A stretch of DNA of 64,000 bases from NCBI RefSeq assembly GCF_030733745.1, contig NZ_JASHIK010000007.1:150246-214245 (forward strand), read 5' to 3'. The notes under the pieces are model-generated. The model was not told where the DNA came from, made no database searches, and worked only from the letters and a program-made list of their open reading frames with translations. Made by a program: the position numbers and the translations under genes. Positions within the stretch are counted from its first letter, which is position 1. Every line of letters starts with the position of its first letter. Shown here piece after piece: positions 51,021-62,999 of this stretch. Source of the stretch: Stappia sp. MMSF_3263 (lineage in GTDB: Bacteria > Pseudomonadota > Alphaproteobacteria > Rhizobiales > Stappiaceae).

Positions 51021-52910
51021 TCAGCTTCCGCCCTGTCCGATCACCCGGTTGATGTTGGCCTGATTGACGTTGACGCCGAGGCGCGCTTCGCGCTCCCCGA
51101 CATACTGGCCGATCACGGAGTTCTGCAGCGCGTCGGCGAGACGGGTGTCGAGCGCGGCAATCTCGCCGGCCTCGCGGAAGAAGGCGGGGGCGGAAATGCC
51201 GGTCACGGTGTAGACGATGCGTTGCGCGTCGGGCTTGCTTGCGCTGCCGACAGTGCCGACCGGGCCGGCGAAGACACCGGCAATGGCATCGGCCGGGATC
51301 GCGGCGTTTTCGCCCGCGCGCTTCAGGCCGGACTGGGTCGCGACCTCAAGGCCACGCTCCGTGGCAACAGCCTCGAGCGTCTTGCCGGCGTCCAGTTCCT
51401 TGACGATTTCGGCAGCCAGCGTATCGAGGCGTTCGGCGCGCTGCTCCCGGGTCCAGGCTTCGAGCACTTGCGTGCGCACTTCGTCGAGCGCGCGATCGCG
51501 AGCGGGCGTGACCTCGCGCACCTCGAACCAGAGGAACCCGGTCCGACCGAGCTGCAGCATGTCGGCCTCGATGCCGACGTCACTCTCGAAGACGTCCGAG
51601 ATCAGGTCGGGCGCATCGGGAAGCGCGACCTTCGCGCCTGATGCGTCCTTGCCGGCGGAATCGAATGCCGCGGGCGTATCGAGCGTCAGCGAGAAGCGTT
51701 CGGCGACTTCCGTCAGCGTGGCGCCGCCCGCGCGGGCATCCTCGATCTCGTCGTGAAGGTCGAGCACCTCGCGCTCGGCGAGCCGCAGGGCAACCTCCTT
51801 GCGAAGGTCCTCGGAGACTTCGTCCAGCGGGGTCTTGCGGGCCTCGGTGACTTCCGTGACCTTGAGCAGAACGTTGTTGAGCCGGCCCTCGATGATCTCA
51901 GAGGTCGCTCCCTCGGCAAGTGCGAAGGCCGCTTCCGCAATGGCGGGGTCGAGAAGCTCCTCGCGAGCCATGTTGCCGAGTTCGACCTGTTCCACCGTGG
52001 TGCCGCGCATGGCGACGATGTCCTCGAAGGTCTTGCCCTCGGCCAGGGCGGCGCGCGCCTCGGCAACCGCATCGGCGCTCGGCAGGGCGAGCTGCAGGAT
52101 GCGCCGGCGCTCGGGCTCGCCGAAGCGCTCGCCGGAGGCATCGTATTCGCGCTGCAGGTCATCGGCGCTGATCTCGTCGGCGCGCGCGATCTTTTCCGGC
52201 GTCAGCTGCAAGAGGGCGACCTGGCGGTATTCGGGTGCGCGGAAATCGGCCTTGTTCTCCTCGAACCAGCTCGCGAGCGTGGTCTCGTCCGGAGCAGGGA
52301 TCTCGCCGGCAAGGGCCGCGCCGAATTCGACATACGCGACCGTGCGCTCCTCGTTGGCGTGGCGATTGAAGGCCTCGAGCATGGCTGCCGGCGTCTTCAA
52401 GCCGCCGCTGATGGCGTCGGCGATCTGGCGGCGCTCCTCGAGCAGCCGGCGTTCGGCGACGAACTGGTCCTCGGTGAGGCCGTTGGCCTGCAGGATGGCG
52501 GCAAGACGGGCGCGGTCAAACCCGCCGCCAGGCGCCTGGAAGGAGGGAGCCGTCTGGATCAGCCGCACGAGTTCCGCATCCGAAACGCCCAGATTGTAGT
52601 CCTGCGCGGTTTCGTTCAGAGCGGCTTCGGCAACGAGGCGCCCGAGCACCTGGCCGGGAATGCCGAGCGCGGCGCCCTGCACGGTGGACAGCGGCCGGCC
52701 GATGTTGCGGCCGATGGAATCGAGCTCGCGACGATAGGCATTGTCGAAGTCCACGATGGAAATCTTGCGGTCGCCCACGGTGGCGACCTGGTCGCCGCCA
52801 ATGTTCAGGAGGTCGCCCGAGATGCCCCAGATGGCGAAACTGATCACGAGAAGGCCGATCAGGAGTTTGGAAATCCAGGACTTTGCGCCGGCGCGCAGAG
52901 TGTCGAGCAT
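51021..52910 (-). CDS. ppiD: SurA N-terminal/parvulin-type peptidyl-prolyl isomerase (PpiD-like)
   Basis: A 629-residue inner-membrane-anchored periplasmic foldase. An N-terminal transmembrane anchor ([20 protein letters not shown]) is followed by a SurA-type chaperone domain ([20 protein letters not shown] and on, about residues 35-180). A PpiC-like parvulin segment (about 240-350) is degenerate, and a long helical C-terminus follows. E. coli PpiD sits at the Sec translocon and assists emerging outer-membrane proteins. The ATG at 52910 begins [12 protein letters not shown], the family start; the codons upstream are leader. It heads a minus-strand operon with trpD, trpC, moaC and moeA. Confidence 0.9.
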   Translation of the reverse strand: MLDTLRAGAKSWISKLLIGLLVISFAIWGISGDLLNIGGDQVATVGDRKISIVDFDNAYRRELDSIGRNIGRPLSTVQGAALGIPGQVLGRLVAEAALNETAQDYNLGVSDAELVRLIQTAPSFQAPGGGFDRARLAAILQANGLTEDQFVAERRLLEERRQIADAISGGLKTPAAMLEAFNRHANEERTVAYVEFGAALAGEIPAPDETTLASWFEENKADFRAPEYRQVALLQLTPEKIARADEISADDLQREYDASGERFGEPERRRILQLALPSADAVAEARAALAEGKTFEDIVAMRGTTVEQVELGNMAREELLDPAIAEAAFALAEGATSEIIEGRLNNVLLKVTEVTEARKTPLDEVSEDLRKEVALRLAEREVLDLHDEIEDARAGGATLTEVAERFSLTLDTPAAFDSAGKDASGAKVALPDAPDLISDVFESDVGIEADMLQLGRTGFLWFEVREVTPARDRALDEVRTQVLEAWTREQRAERLDTLAAEIVKELDAGKTLEAVATERGLEVATQSGLKRAGENAAIPADAIAGVFAGPVGTVGSASKPDAQRIVYTVTGISAPAFFREAGEIAALDTRLADALQNSVIGQYVGEREARLGVNVNQANINRVIGQGGS

Positions 52911-52979
52911 TGCAGGTTCCGTTATTTCTTGGGCGACAGGGCAGCGTGGCCGTCGGTTCGGCCATGCCAAGGCGGGCGG

Positions 52980-53008
52980 ATCATAGAGACGAGGGGCGCG
53001 GGGAGCAA
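52980..53008 (-). promoter_or_regulatory. promoter of ppiD-trpDC-moaC-moeA
   Basis: Minus strand: TTGCTC (53008-53003), 17-bp spacer, TATGAT (52985-52980, five of six consensus positions). Transcription would start near 52973, about 63 bp before ppiD. Confidence 0.6.
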
Positions 53009-53160
53009 GGCGGTACAAGGCGTTGCGGGTATCGGTCGGCGCCCGCTCCGGTGGTCCGTCTTGATTGCCGGCGAATTTCTGGTAGCACCGGCAGTCTGCA
53101 TGGGACATTCCGGAAAACGGCGGTCCCTGTCGACATGCCATTCAAGGGAGCACCACGCCG

Positions 53161-53913
53161 ATGACGACCAAGCCGCTGATCGCTGGCAACTGGAAGATGA
53201 ACGGGCTGTCCTCGGCGCTCGGTGAGCTTGACGCCATCGCGCGGGCCGCGCGCGGCGGACTTGCCGCCCGTGTCGATCTGGCGATCTGTCCGCCGGCGAC
53301 GCTGATCGCGGCGGCCGTGGCCATCGCGGGGGACAGCGGGCTCAGTGTCGGGGCGCAGGATTGCCACGCGGCCGCCAGCGGTGCCCATACCGGCGACCTG
53401 TCGGCCGAGATGCTGGCCGATTCCGGCGCTCGCCAAGTGATCGTCGGTCATTCCGAGCGGCGCGCCGATCACGGAGAGGACGATGCGGACGTCGCGGCGA
53501 AGGCGGATGCGGTCTGGCGCGCGGGCCTTGTCGCGATCATCTGCGTCGGCGAGACGGAGGCCGAGCGCCGGGCAGGGCGCGAACTCGATGTGGTCGGACG
53601 CCAGTTGGCCGGCTCGGTTCCCGCCGGTGCAACGCCGGAAAATTGCGTCATTGCCTACGAGCCGGTCTGGGCGATCGGCACGGGACTGACGCCGACGCCG
53701 GAAGACGTCGCCAGCATGCATGCGTTCCTGCGCGGCGAGCTGGGCAAGCGCTTCGGCGCAGCGGGCGCTTCGATCCGGCTTCTCTATGGCGGATCGGTCA
53801 AGCCGGCGAACGCCGCCGAGCTGATGTCGGTCGCCAATGTGGACGGCGCGCTTGTCGGCGGGGCGAGCCTGAAGGCGAGCGATTTCCTGGCCATTGCGGA
53901 GGCAGCCGGCTAA
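53161..53913 (+). CDS. tpiA: triosephosphate isomerase
   Basis: A 250-residue TIM-barrel enzyme interconverting glyceraldehyde-3-phosphate and dihydroxyacetone phosphate. The start has the catalytic lysine in [10 protein letters not shown], the electrophilic His is in [14 protein letters not shown], and the catalytic Glu is in [13 protein letters not shown]. The phosphate-binding loop [15 protein letters not shown] is also intact. It is divergent from ppiD. TTGATT-16-TAGCAC at 53061-53088 is a weak promoter candidate. Confidence 0.97.
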   Translation: MTTKPLIAGNWKMNGLSSALGELDAIARAARGGLAARVDLAICPPATLIAAAVAIAGDSGLSVGAQDCHAAASGAHTGDLSAEMLADSGARQVIVGHSERRADHGEDDADVAAKADAVWRAGLVAIICVGETEAERRAGRELDVVGRQLAGSVPAGATPENCVIAYEPVWAIGTGLTPTPEDVASMHAFLRGELGKRFGAAGASIRLLYGGSVKPANAAELMSVANVDGALVGGASLKASDFLAIAEAAG

Positions 53914-54048
53914 CCGGACCCGTGCTTTGCGGCCCATGCGGGAGCCGCAGGGCCGGTCCGCGCAACGGGGTGGCCGATCAAGGGTGGAAACGCCCGTGCC
54001 ATTGGTGTAGAACGCCCAGCAAATCCGACAACCAAAGACTGGTCCTCG

Positions 54049-54420
54049 ATGGAAACCGTTATCATCGTTATCCACCTGATGGTCGTGCTCGCGCTCGTCC
54101 TGGTCGTTCTCCTGCAGCGCTCCGAAGGCGGCGCGCTGGGAATCGGCGGCGGCGGGGGCGGCGGCATGATGTCGAGCCGCGGCACGGCGAACGTGCTGAC
54201 GCGGGCGACCGCCGTCCTGGCGGCCGTTTTCTTCGCGACCTCGCTCGGGCTTGCGCTGGTGGCCAAGAACAGCGACCGTCCGGCATCGATTCTCGACGCT
54301 GTGCCGGGCACGCAATCCGCTCCGGTGGATGGCGGGACACCGGGTTCGGGCAACGGCATTCTCGATCAGTTGCGCCCGCCCGAACAGCCGACCGGACCCC
54401 AGGTTCCGGCGGCGCAGTAG
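54049..54420 (+). CDS. secG: preprotein translocase subunit SecG
   Basis: A 123-residue membrane protein with two helices. The first is VIIVIHLMVVLALVLVVLLQRSEGG, the second VLAAVFFATSLGLALVAKN, joined by the glycine-rich loop GIGGGGGGGMMSSRGTANVL. It supports SecYEG translocation by topology changes. The C-terminal 45 residues are a proline/glycine-rich extension usual in alphaproteobacteria. It lies between tpiA and pyrG, the conserved position, and is followed by a strong terminator. Confidence 0.95.
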   Translation: METVIIVIHLMVVLALVLVVLLQRSEGGALGIGGGGGGGMMSSRGTANVLTRATAVLAAVFFATSLGLALVAKNSDRPASILDAVPGTQSAPVDGGTPGSGNGILDQLRPPEQPTGPQVPAAQ

Positions 54421-54436
54421 GCCCTTGGCCGGCTAG

Positions 54437-56170
<1,734 letters not shown>

Positions 56171-56200
56171 TCCGTCAGACATTTCCGGGGAGGGGTGAAC

Positions 56201-57067
56201 ATGGCGGCGCGCGGGTTCGATCACGTCGTATGGGCGGTGCATGACGTGGAGGCGGCCGCGAACCGTCTGGAGGCGGCCGGCTTCACCGTGACGCCGCGCG
56301 CCCGGCATCCCTGGGGCACGGAAAACCGGCTTGTCCAACTGGACGGGTTCTTCATCGAGTTGCTGACCATTGGCGCGGCAGCCGAAATCCCGCCCGCGTC
56401 GGACCGGTTCTTCTCCTTCGGCGGGTTCAACCGCGACTTCCTGGAGCGCGGTGAGGGGGCTTCCATGCTGGTCATGGAAAGCGGAAGTGCCGAGGACGAC
56501 CGGCGGGCCTTCGAGCGTGCCGGCCTGCATGTCTACGAACCGTTTTCGTTCGGGCGGGAACAGACGCGCCCGGACGGGAGCATCCGCAAGGTCGGTTTCG
56601 ACCTGACCTTCGTGCGCAATCCTTCCGATCCGCTGCACGGCTTCTTCACCTGCCACAATCTTTATCCGGAAAACTTCTGGTCGGCCGACTACCAGCGGCA
56701 CGAGAACGGCGCGACGGTGCTCGACACGGTGGTTGTCGTGTGCGAGGAGCCGGCCGAGCAGCATATCTTCTACGCCGCCTTCACCGGCGAGCGCGAGATG
56801 CGCGCCTCGAGCCTGGGGATCGCGATCGAGACGCCGCGCGGACGGCTTCACCTGATGCCGCCGTCGGCATTCGAGGCGCTTTACGGCGTTCCCGCGCCGG
56901 CGCTCATGCCCGGCGGCTCCGCCATCGCGGCGCTTGCCGTCGCCGGCGCGGACCGGGCAGCGGTTGCGCAATCGCTTGCCCGGCAGGGCATCAATGCAGT
57001 GGAATCCCGTGAGGGGCTGGTGCTGCCGGCCGCGGACGGTTTCGGATTGGCGCTTGTTTTCGCCTGA
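56201..57067 (+). CDS. VOC family protein (glyoxalase-like domain)
   Basis: A 288-residue protein starting with a Glyoxalase_3-type vicinal oxygen chelate module: FDHVVWAVHDVEAAANRLEA, GTENRLVQLDGFFIELLTIG, and a second half with HGFFTCHNLYPENFW and LDTVVVVCEEPAEQHIFYAA. Possible metal ligands are His in the DHVVW strand and Glu in IELLTI. The substrate is unknown; family members include dioxygenases, isomerases and resistance proteins. The ATG at 56201 has GGGGAGGGG just upstream; a GTG two codons earlier (56195) is also possible. It follows pyrG by 30 bp. Confidence 0.8.
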   Translation: MAARGFDHVVWAVHDVEAAANRLEAAGFTVTPRARHPWGTENRLVQLDGFFIELLTIGAAAEIPPASDRFFSFGGFNRDFLERGEGASMLVMESGSAEDDRRAFERAGLHVYEPFSFGREQTRPDGSIRKVGFDLTFVRNPSDPLHGFFTCHNLYPENFWSADYQRHENGATVLDTVVVVCEEPAEQHIFYAAFTGEREMRASSLGIAIETPRGRLHLMPPSAFEALYGVPAPALMPGGSAIAALAVAGADRAAVAQSLARQGINAVESREGLVLPAADGFGLALVFA

Positions 57068-57197
57068 AATCACTGTGTAACCTTCTTTGGACAAGACTGG
57101 CGTACCGAAGCGGGTGCGCCCTGAAAGATGAGGCGGGATCGGGAGCTGTAGCGGCCCTCGCGTCCGGAATCCGCGCCGACCGGGGGAACCGATTTCC

Positions 57198-58343
57198 ATG
57201 CCAGGACTGTCTCGTGCCCTACGCCATCTCGCCCTGCCGGCGATCGCCCTGTTGCTTGCCGCCTGCAATCCCTCCGAGGAGGCGAACGCGCCGGCCGCGC
57301 CGCCGCCTTCGGTCTCGGTCGCGGCGGCGGTCACCAAGGATATTCGCCAGTCGGCACGCTTCGTCGGCCAGATCGAGGCGGTCGACAATGTCAACCTGAT
57401 CGCGCGTGTCTCCGGTTTTCTGGCCTCGAAGAATGTCGACGACGGGGCGACCGTCCAGACGGGGCAGTTGCTGTTCACAATCGAGCGGGCGCCCTACGAG
57501 GCGGCGCTGGCCTCGGCCAAGGCGGATGCGGCCCGGGCCGCCGCCGACGCGGCGCTGAAGGCGGCGGATCTGGAGCGCGACGCGGATCTCTTCCAGAAGG
57601 GGCATGTCTCGAAAGCCAAGTTCGAGGCGACCAAGGCAGCCAAGGAGCAGGCCGATGCCGCGGTGGCGGCGGCCAATGCGGCAACCACCCAGGCGGAACT
57701 GAACCTGGGTTACACCGATGTCACCGCGCCGTTTTCCGGCCAGCTCGGCAAGTCGGCCTTCAGCGTCGGCGACGTGGTCGGCCCGTCGACCGGTCCGATC
57801 GCCCGTCTGGTGCGGACCGCGCCGGTCTATGTGAATTTCGCGATCAGCGAGAAGGATTATCTGGAGGCGGTGCGCGGGGACCGGCCGGCGGAAGATGTCG
57901 CCGACAAGAAGAACCTGCCCGGCATCCATCTGATCCTGCCGACCGGCAAGCGGTTCGAGGAGGACGGCGAAATCGTCTTCATCGACAACGCCGTCGACCC
58001 GAACACCGGCACGATCTCGGTGCGCGGGCGTTTCGCCAACCAGAGCCGCATCCTCATCGCGGGCGCCTTTGTCGAGGTGGTCGTCGAGGCACCGGTCGCC
58101 ATGAGCGAGATCGTCATTCCCCAGGCCGCGATCCAGCGCGACCAGCGCGGCCCGTTCGTTCTCGTCGTGGGCGCGCAGGAAACCGTCGAGCAGCGCTACG
58201 TCGAACTCGGCCAGCAGGTGGATCTCGACTTCGTGGTGAAGTCGGGGCTGCAGGAGGGCGAGCGGGTGATCACGCTCGGCCTGCAGAAGGTGCGGCCCGG
58301 CGTGCCGGTCAACGCCGTTCTCGACTCCGGCGCGGCGGAGTAG
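57198..58343 (+). CDS. RND efflux periplasmic adaptor lipoprotein
   Basis: A 381-residue membrane-fusion protein of the AcrA/MexE type. The lipobox is LLLAACNP with the cysteine at about residue 22. The order is barrel-sandwich strand (QIEAVDNVNLIARVSGFLAS), alpha-helical hairpin rich in Ala/Lys (about residues 100-165), lipoyl return strand, beta-barrel and membrane-proximal domain (AAIQRDQRGPFVLVVGAQE). It couples the inner-membrane pump encoded 6 bp downstream with an outer-membrane channel. No regulator gene is adjacent. The ATG at 57198 precedes a complete signal peptide. Confidence 0.9.
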   Translation: MPGLSRALRHLALPAIALLLAACNPSEEANAPAAPPPSVSVAAAVTKDIRQSARFVGQIEAVDNVNLIARVSGFLASKNVDDGATVQTGQLLFTIERAPYEAALASAKADAARAAADAALKAADLERDADLFQKGHVSKAKFEATKAAKEQADAAVAAANAATTQAELNLGYTDVTAPFSGQLGKSAFSVGDVVGPSTGPIARLVRTAPVYVNFAISEKDYLEAVRGDRPAEDVADKKNLPGIHLILPTGKRFEEDGEIVFIDNAVDPNTGTISVRGRFANQSRILIAGAFVEVVVEAPVAMSEIVIPQAAIQRDQRGPFVLVVGAQETVEQRYVELGQQVDLDFVVKSGLQEGERVITLGLQKVRPGVPVNAVLDSGAAE

Positions 58344-58349
58344 GCGGCC

Positions 58350-61300
58350 ATGTTCTCGCGGATGTTCATCTACCGCCCGAAATTCGCCCTCGTCATCTCG
58401 ATCGTGATCACGATCGCCGGCGTTCTGGGCTACCTGTCGCTGCCGGTCGAACAGTTCCCCAACATCACGCCGCCGGTGGTCAGCGTCTCGGCAAGCTATT
58501 CCGGCGCCAGCGCGCAGGTCGTGGAGGAAACGGTCGCCGCCCCGATCGAGGCGCAGGTCAACGGCGTCGACAACATGATGTACATGTCGTCGAACAGCTC
58601 GGACAACGGCACCTATTCGCTGAACATCGTTTTCGAGGTGGGCACGGATCCGGACATCGCCACCGTCAACGTGCAGAACCGGGTGTCGCAGGCCACGAGT
58701 TCGCTGCCGGCGGAAGTCACGCGCAGCGGCGTCACGGTGCAAAAGGCCAGCACCAACATGCTGCTGGTGGTGACGCTGTTCTCGCCCAAGCGCACCTATG
58801 ACGAGGTCTTCCTCGCCAATTACGCCTCCATCAACATCAAGGACGCGCTGGCGCGGGTGAAGGGCGTCGGCAAGGCCGACGTGCTGACCGACTTCGCCTA
58901 CGGCATGCGGATCTGGCTCGATCCCGACCGGCTGGCGAGCCTGTCGCTGACACCGTCCGATTTCATCGCCGCGATCCAGGATCAGAACATCCAGGTGGCC
59001 GCCGGACAGATCGGCGCGCCGCCGGCCCCCGAGGGGCAGCAGTTCCAGTACACTGTGAAGGCGCAAGGGCGGCTCTCGACGCCGGAGGAGTTCAAGAAGA
59101 TCGTGCTGCGCAGCGGTGCCGAGGGTGCGCTGGTGCGCGTCGGCGACGTGGCGCGGGTGGAACTCGGTTCGCAGTTCTATTCCGCCAACGGCCGCTTCAA
59201 CGGCAACCCGGCGACGGTGCTTGCCGTCTACCAGGCGCCGGGCGCGAACGCGCTGGCCGTTGCGGAAGGGGTGCGGGCCCGGATCGAGCAGCTTGCCAGG
59301 GCCTTCCCGGAGGATGTCGCCTACGACATCCCGTTCGACACGACCGAGTTCGTGGAAAAGTCGCTTGAAGACGTCATCATGACCTTGATGATGACCTTCG
59401 CGCTCGTCGTCACCGTGGTGTTCATCTTCCTGGGCAGCTGGCGCGCCACGATCATCCCGATGGTGGCGATTCCCGTGTCGCTGATCGGCACATTCGCCAT
59501 ATTGCTGGTCGCGGGCATGTCGCTCAACACGATCAGCCTGTTCGCACTCGTGCTGGCGATCGGCATCGTCGTCGACGACGCCATCATCGTGGTGGAGAAT
59601 GTCGAACGGATCATCGCCGAGGAAGGCCTTTCGCCGAAAGAGGCGACCGCCAAGGCGATGGGGCAGATCACCACGCCGGTGATCGCCACGACGCTGGTGC
59701 TGCTGGCCGTGTTCGTTCCGACGATCTTCATGCCCGGGATCACGGGACGCCTCTATTCGCAGTTCGCGGTGACGATTTCGGTTGCCGTGGTGATCTCGTC
59801 GATCAACGCGCTCACTCTGTCGCCGGCACTGTGCGGGCTGATCCTGAAGGCGCGCAGCGGACCTCCGACCGGCATCCTCGCCCTGTTCGACCGTGGCATC
59901 GGATGGCTGCGCGACGGTTATGTCGGCATCGTTGCCAGGCTTCTGCCGCGCTCGCTGGTCGGACTGGCCGGTGTCGGTCTCGCGGTGGCGCTGATCGTCA
60001 TTCTCAACGACCGCCTGCCGAAGGGGTTCCTGCCGCTGGAGGACCAGGGCTACCTGATGGTCGACGTGCAATTGCCGGACGGCGCGGCACTGCCGCCCAC
60101 GGAGGTGATCACCGACGAGATGGAAACCGTTCTGGAAGGCGTGGCGGGTGTGCGGCATGTCATCGTCGTCAACGGCTTCTCGATCCTCAATTCCGGGCTT
60201 GCGCCGAACACGGCGCTGATCATCGTCAAGCTGGAACCCTGGGCCGAGCGGACAACGCCGGCATTGAGCGCGGACGGTATCCTGGCGCATCTGTGGAGCG
60301 AGTTCGCCACGATCCCCGGGGCCAATATCATCGCCTTCAACGCGCCGCCGATTCCTGGTCTCGGGACGACGGCGGGCGTCGAGATGAAGGTGCAGCAGAC
60401 CGGCGGCGGCTCGCCGCAGGACCTGGCCTCCGGCGTCGGGTCGCTGGTCTATTCGGCCAATCAGCAGCCGTCGATCTCGCAGGCCTACTCGACCTTCCGC
60501 GCCAATGTTCCGCAGCTGTTTGTCGATCTCGACCGGGAGCGGGCAAAACTGCTCGGCGTCAATGTGAGCGACGTCTTCCTGACGCTGCAGTCCTTCCTCG
60601 GTGGCTATTACGTGAACGACTTCAACCTGTTCGGCCGGGTGTACCGGGTGATGATCCAGGCGGAGGGGAGCTTTCGCGACCGGGCGGACGATATTGCCCG
60701 GCTGCATGTGCGCTCGCAATCGGGCGACATGGTGCCGCTGCGAACGCTGGTGAGCGTCGACAACGTCCTGGGGCCGCAGATCCTCAGCCGCTACAACATG
60801 TTCCGTGCCGCCTCGGTCAATGCTGCGCCGAAGGCGGGCAAGGCCACGGGTACGGTGATGAGCGAGATGGAGGCGGCCGCCGCGGAGGCACTGCCGTCCG
60901 GCTACACGTTCGAATGGACCGGTTCGGCACTGCAGCAGCAGGGTGCAGGGGCGGTGGTCGTCATCGTGCTGCTTCTCTCTGTCCTGTTCGCCTACCTGTT
61001 CCTGGTCGCACAGTACGAGAGCTGGTCGATGCCGCTGGCGATCCTGATGTCGGTGACGGTGGCGCTGCTCGGAGCCTTCGCAGCGGTCATGGCGACGGGC
61101 AGGGACGTCAACCTGTATACGCAGATCGGGATGATCATGCTTGTCGGACTGGGCGCCAAGAACGCGATCCTGATCGTCGAGTTCGCCATGGAGGAACGGG
61201 CCAAGGGACGCTCCATCCTCGCCGCCGCCCGCGAGGCGGCGCATCTGCGCTTCCGGGCGGTGATGATGACGGCGCTTTCGTTCCTGCTCGGCGTCGTTCC

Positions 61301-61505
61301 GCTGCTGACGGCCAGCGGCGCGGGGGCTGCGAGCCAGCAGGCCATCGGCTTCGCCGTCTTCGGTGGGATGTTGTTCGCGACGGTGTTCGGCGTGATCCTG
61401 ATTCCGGTGCTTTACGTGGTCATGCAGATCACCCGCGAGCGGATCAAGGGCGTCTATCGCGGGGCGGACGAGGAAACGCCACCATCCCAGGCCGCGCCAG
61501 CCTGA
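58350..61505 (+). CDS. RND (HAE1 family) multidrug efflux transporter permease
   Basis: A 1051-residue inner-membrane proton-driven pump of the AcrB family. The N-terminal helix ([20 protein letters not shown]) is followed by the conserved [20 protein letters not shown]. The proton-relay aspartates are in [18 protein letters not shown] (helix 4) and the lysine in [13 protein letters not shown] (helix 10). Two large periplasmic loops form the porter and docking domains. It forms a two-gene operon with the adaptor. TolC at 1984 is a candidate channel. Substrates cannot be predicted. Confidence 0.94.
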   Translation: MFSRMFIYRPKFALVISIVITIAGVLGYLSLPVEQFPNITPPVVSVSASYSGASAQVVEETVAAPIEAQVNGVDNMMYMSSNSSDNGTYSLNIVFEVGTDPDIATVNVQNRVSQATSSLPAEVTRSGVTVQKASTNMLLVVTLFSPKRTYDEVFLANYASINIKDALARVKGVGKADVLTDFAYGMRIWLDPDRLASLSLTPSDFIAAIQDQNIQVAAGQIGAPPAPEGQQFQYTVKAQGRLSTPEEFKKIVLRSGAEGALVRVGDVARVELGSQFYSANGRFNGNPATVLAVYQAPGANALAVAEGVRARIEQLARAFPEDVAYDIPFDTTEFVEKSLEDVIMTLMMTFALVVTVVFIFLGSWRATIIPMVAIPVSLIGTFAILLVAGMSLNTISLFALVLAIGIVVDDAIIVVENVERIIAEEGLSPKEATAKAMGQITTPVIATTLVLLAVFVPTIFMPGITGRLYSQFAVTISVAVVISSINALTLSPALCGLILKARSGPPTGILALFDRGIGWLRDGYVGIVARLLPRSLVGLAGVGLAVALIVILNDRLPKGFLPLEDQGYLMVDVQLPDGAALPPTEVITDEMETVLEGVAGVRHVIVVNGFSILNSGLAPNTALIIVKLEPWAERTTPALSADGILAHLWSEFATIPGANIIAFNAPPIPGLGTTAGVEMKVQQTGGGSPQDLASGVGSLVYSANQQPSISQAYSTFRANVPQLFVDLDRERAKLLGVNVSDVFLTLQSFLGGYYVNDFNLFGRVYRVMIQAEGSFRDRADDIARLHVRSQSGDMVPLRTLVSVDNVLGPQILSRYNMFRAASVNAAPKAGKATGTVMSEMEAAAAEALPSGYTFEWTGSALQQQGAGAVVVIVLLLSVLFAYLFLVAQYESWSMPLAILMSVTVALLGAFAAVMATGRDVNLYTQIGMIMLVGLGAKNAILIVEFAMEERAKGRSILAAAREAAHLRFRAVMMTALSFLLGVVPLLTASGAGAASQQAIGFAVFGGMLFATVFGVILIPVLYVVMQITRERIKGVYRGADEETPPSQAAPA

Positions 61506-61589
61506 CGATCACCCGGGGACGGGTTATCCAGTGCAGGCGATTCAGCTCTTGTCACCGGGGCTTCGCGTTGTTACACGAACCCCCGGTGT

Positions 61590-61665
61590 GAGCCTGTAGC
61601 TCAGTTGGTAGAGCAACTGACTTTTAATCAGTAGGTCCAGGGTTCGAGCCCCTGCGGGCTCACCA
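61590..61665 (+). tRNA. tRNA-Lys (anticodon UUU)
   Basis: A complete 76-nt cloverleaf. The acceptor stem is GAGCCTG / CGGGCTC (one G-T pair), with D-arm TAGCTCAGTTGGTAGAGCA and anticodon stem ACTGA / TCAGT. Loop CTTTTAA holds TTT at 61623-61625, and the T-arm carries GGTTCGAGCC. The CCA end is encoded (61663-61665). It reads both lysine codons. It follows the efflux operon. TTGTCA at 61549 is a possible -35 element, but the -10 is poor. Confidence 0.97.
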
Positions 61666-62150
61666 TTTCATCCTTTTCCAGGCCGAAGCGGTTTTCCGCC
61701 GGGACATTGTCGCGCTCTCGCGGCCGCGTCCGGGGCCCTTTCCGATTGCCGATGAATGCAGGATGTTGCCGGGCAGGGGACAACACCACCTCCCGACGCG
61801 ACACGGAGCGGCCTTCCCGGAAGCGGCGAAACAGACAGTGACGCGAGGGTCCGTATGTCGTGCCACGGGCCGGGATGCCTGTTATTGATCACATGATAAA
61901 TAGTGACTGTGGAAAAATCCTGCTCCGTGTTGTACGGTTTGGAAAGGTCCGCATGAGAGACTGCAGGTTGCAGTCGGACTCGACAGGGGTGCCAGGGCGT
62001 TGAAGGTCGCGTTCGCGATCCGGTGGCCTGTACCGGGAGACGTATTGCACGGCGGATGTTATGCTGACGGGGTGAGGGATCCCCGGTCGCACGGCCGGGA
62101 TGGCGGCGTGAAGCCTGGGTGCAGACGTATTGGTATGATTGGAAGCGACG
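61666..62150. other. 485-bp gene-free region after tRNA-Lys
   Basis: No gene, repeat or terminator with a T run is supported. An AT-rich patch at about 61880-61930 (TTGATCACATGATAAATAG) could contain a promoter, but no good hexamer pair stands out. No second copy of the tRNA 3' end is present, so there is no sign of an attachment site. Confidence 0.5.
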
Positions 62151-62447
62151 ATGTCTGATTCCTCTGACGACAAGACGGCGAGCACGGCCGAGTACGAGTT
62201 CCTGAGGGGACATATCGCGGCGACAATGGCCCTCATTCACGGGCTGATCGCGCAAGGCGCACTCGACCGCCAGGCGCTGGACGATTATTTCACCGATTAT
62301 CTGAGCCGGTTGCCGCACACCCGCGAAACGCTGGCCTTGCGTCTGGTGATCGACCAATGGCGCCAGGGGCTGCGCGAGGGGCAGGACGAAGCCCAGTTGC
62401 GCCGGAATTTCCTTGAAGTGATTTACGGCGGCAAGAGCAAGGACTGA
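62151..62447 (+). CDS. hypothetical protein, 98 aa
   Basis: A small soluble, mostly helical protein: an acidic disordered start (MSDSSDDKTASTAEYEFLRG), then amphipathic helices (HIAATMALIHGLIAQGAL, LDDYFTDYLSRLPHTRETLA, IDQWRQGLREGQDEAQLRRN). GGAAG lies 6 bp before ATG 62151; an in-frame TTG four codons earlier (62139) is less likely. I do not recognise the family. It lies between tRNA-Lys and the TRAP binding protein gene, with long gaps on both sides, so it is probably monocistronic. Confidence 0.6.
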   Translation: MSDSSDDKTASTAEYEFLRGHIAATMALIHGLIAQGALDRQALDDYFTDYLSRLPHTRETLALRLVIDQWRQGLREGQDEAQLRRNFLEVIYGGKSKD

Positions 62448-62612
62448 TCCTTCTCCTGCCTGCGGTCGTGCGCCCCTTGCCAACCGACCGCTCCGGCATG
62501 CCGCCCTTGCGGGCGGGCAGTTCGCCGGCACATCCTCCATTGTCCTGAAAACCACCGGCTCTTCGCGGCCCGTGCGGCCTTGCGGCCCGCGACGCTGGGT
62601 TTCGCGCGAATG

Positions 62613-62631
62613 GGACACGCCAGGCGTGTCC
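62613..62631. promoter_or_regulatory. 19-bp perfect palindrome, possible operator
   Basis: GGACACGCC-a-GGCGTGTCC, a perfect 9-bp dyad with a single central base in the 552-bp gap before the TRAP binding protein gene. Its compact symmetry suits a dimeric regulator better than an RNA hairpin. No regulator gene is nearby. The rest of the gap shows only the promoter candidate at 62883 and short GC hairpins. Confidence 0.4.
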
Positions 62632-62882
62632 GATAGGGGGTTGGAACAGCGTGGGGTTTCGGTCTAACCTCGATTGTCCGCATTTCCGCGGGAGTGCCTG
62701 GGCACCTGGTGTCCGGCATACGCAACACGAAGCGAGGAGGGTGATCGCCGAGGACGCAAGTCCGCTGCTTCGAACGGCCAGGCCGCCCGATCCGCCCGCG
62801 TAGGGCCGGGTTGCGAAATGGCCGGAACCACCGGGTCCGCCCCGTGAGGAGGGTCGGGCCGGGGAGGTGCGGTCTCCTGCGT

Positions 62883-62912
62883 TTGACGGTCCCGAACCGG
62901 GATGGCGATGAT
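62883..62912 (+). promoter_or_regulatory. possible promoter of the TAXI binding protein gene
   Basis: TTGACG (62883-62888), 18-bp spacer, GATGAT (62907-62912). It lies about 90 bp before the GTG start. Confidence 0.4.
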
Positions 62913-62999
62913 CCAGAAGCGTTTCGGATGCGCGGCGGAGCCGGCAAGGCTCCCTCGCGCGTCTCACCAGACCGCTGCCTATAAACGGGAGGCATCGCA

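Noticed and set aside
57219..61244. Very long minus-strand open frame opposite the RND efflux genes (also 5414-7474 opposite valS, 10178-12442 opposite secD, 33222-35657 opposite bamA)
   Set aside because: Antisense shadows of high-GC genes: they have arginine/histidine/aspartate-rich composition without domains, while the plus-strand frames carry complete conserved proteins.
61590..61665. tRNA-Lys as an integration site for a mobile element
   Set aside because: No integrase, no repeated tRNA 3' end and no phage or plasmid gene follows within the window.
61885..61898. FNR/FixK-like half site TTGAT-N4
   Set aside because: The second half reads TGATA rather than ATCAA, so it does not meet the consensus.
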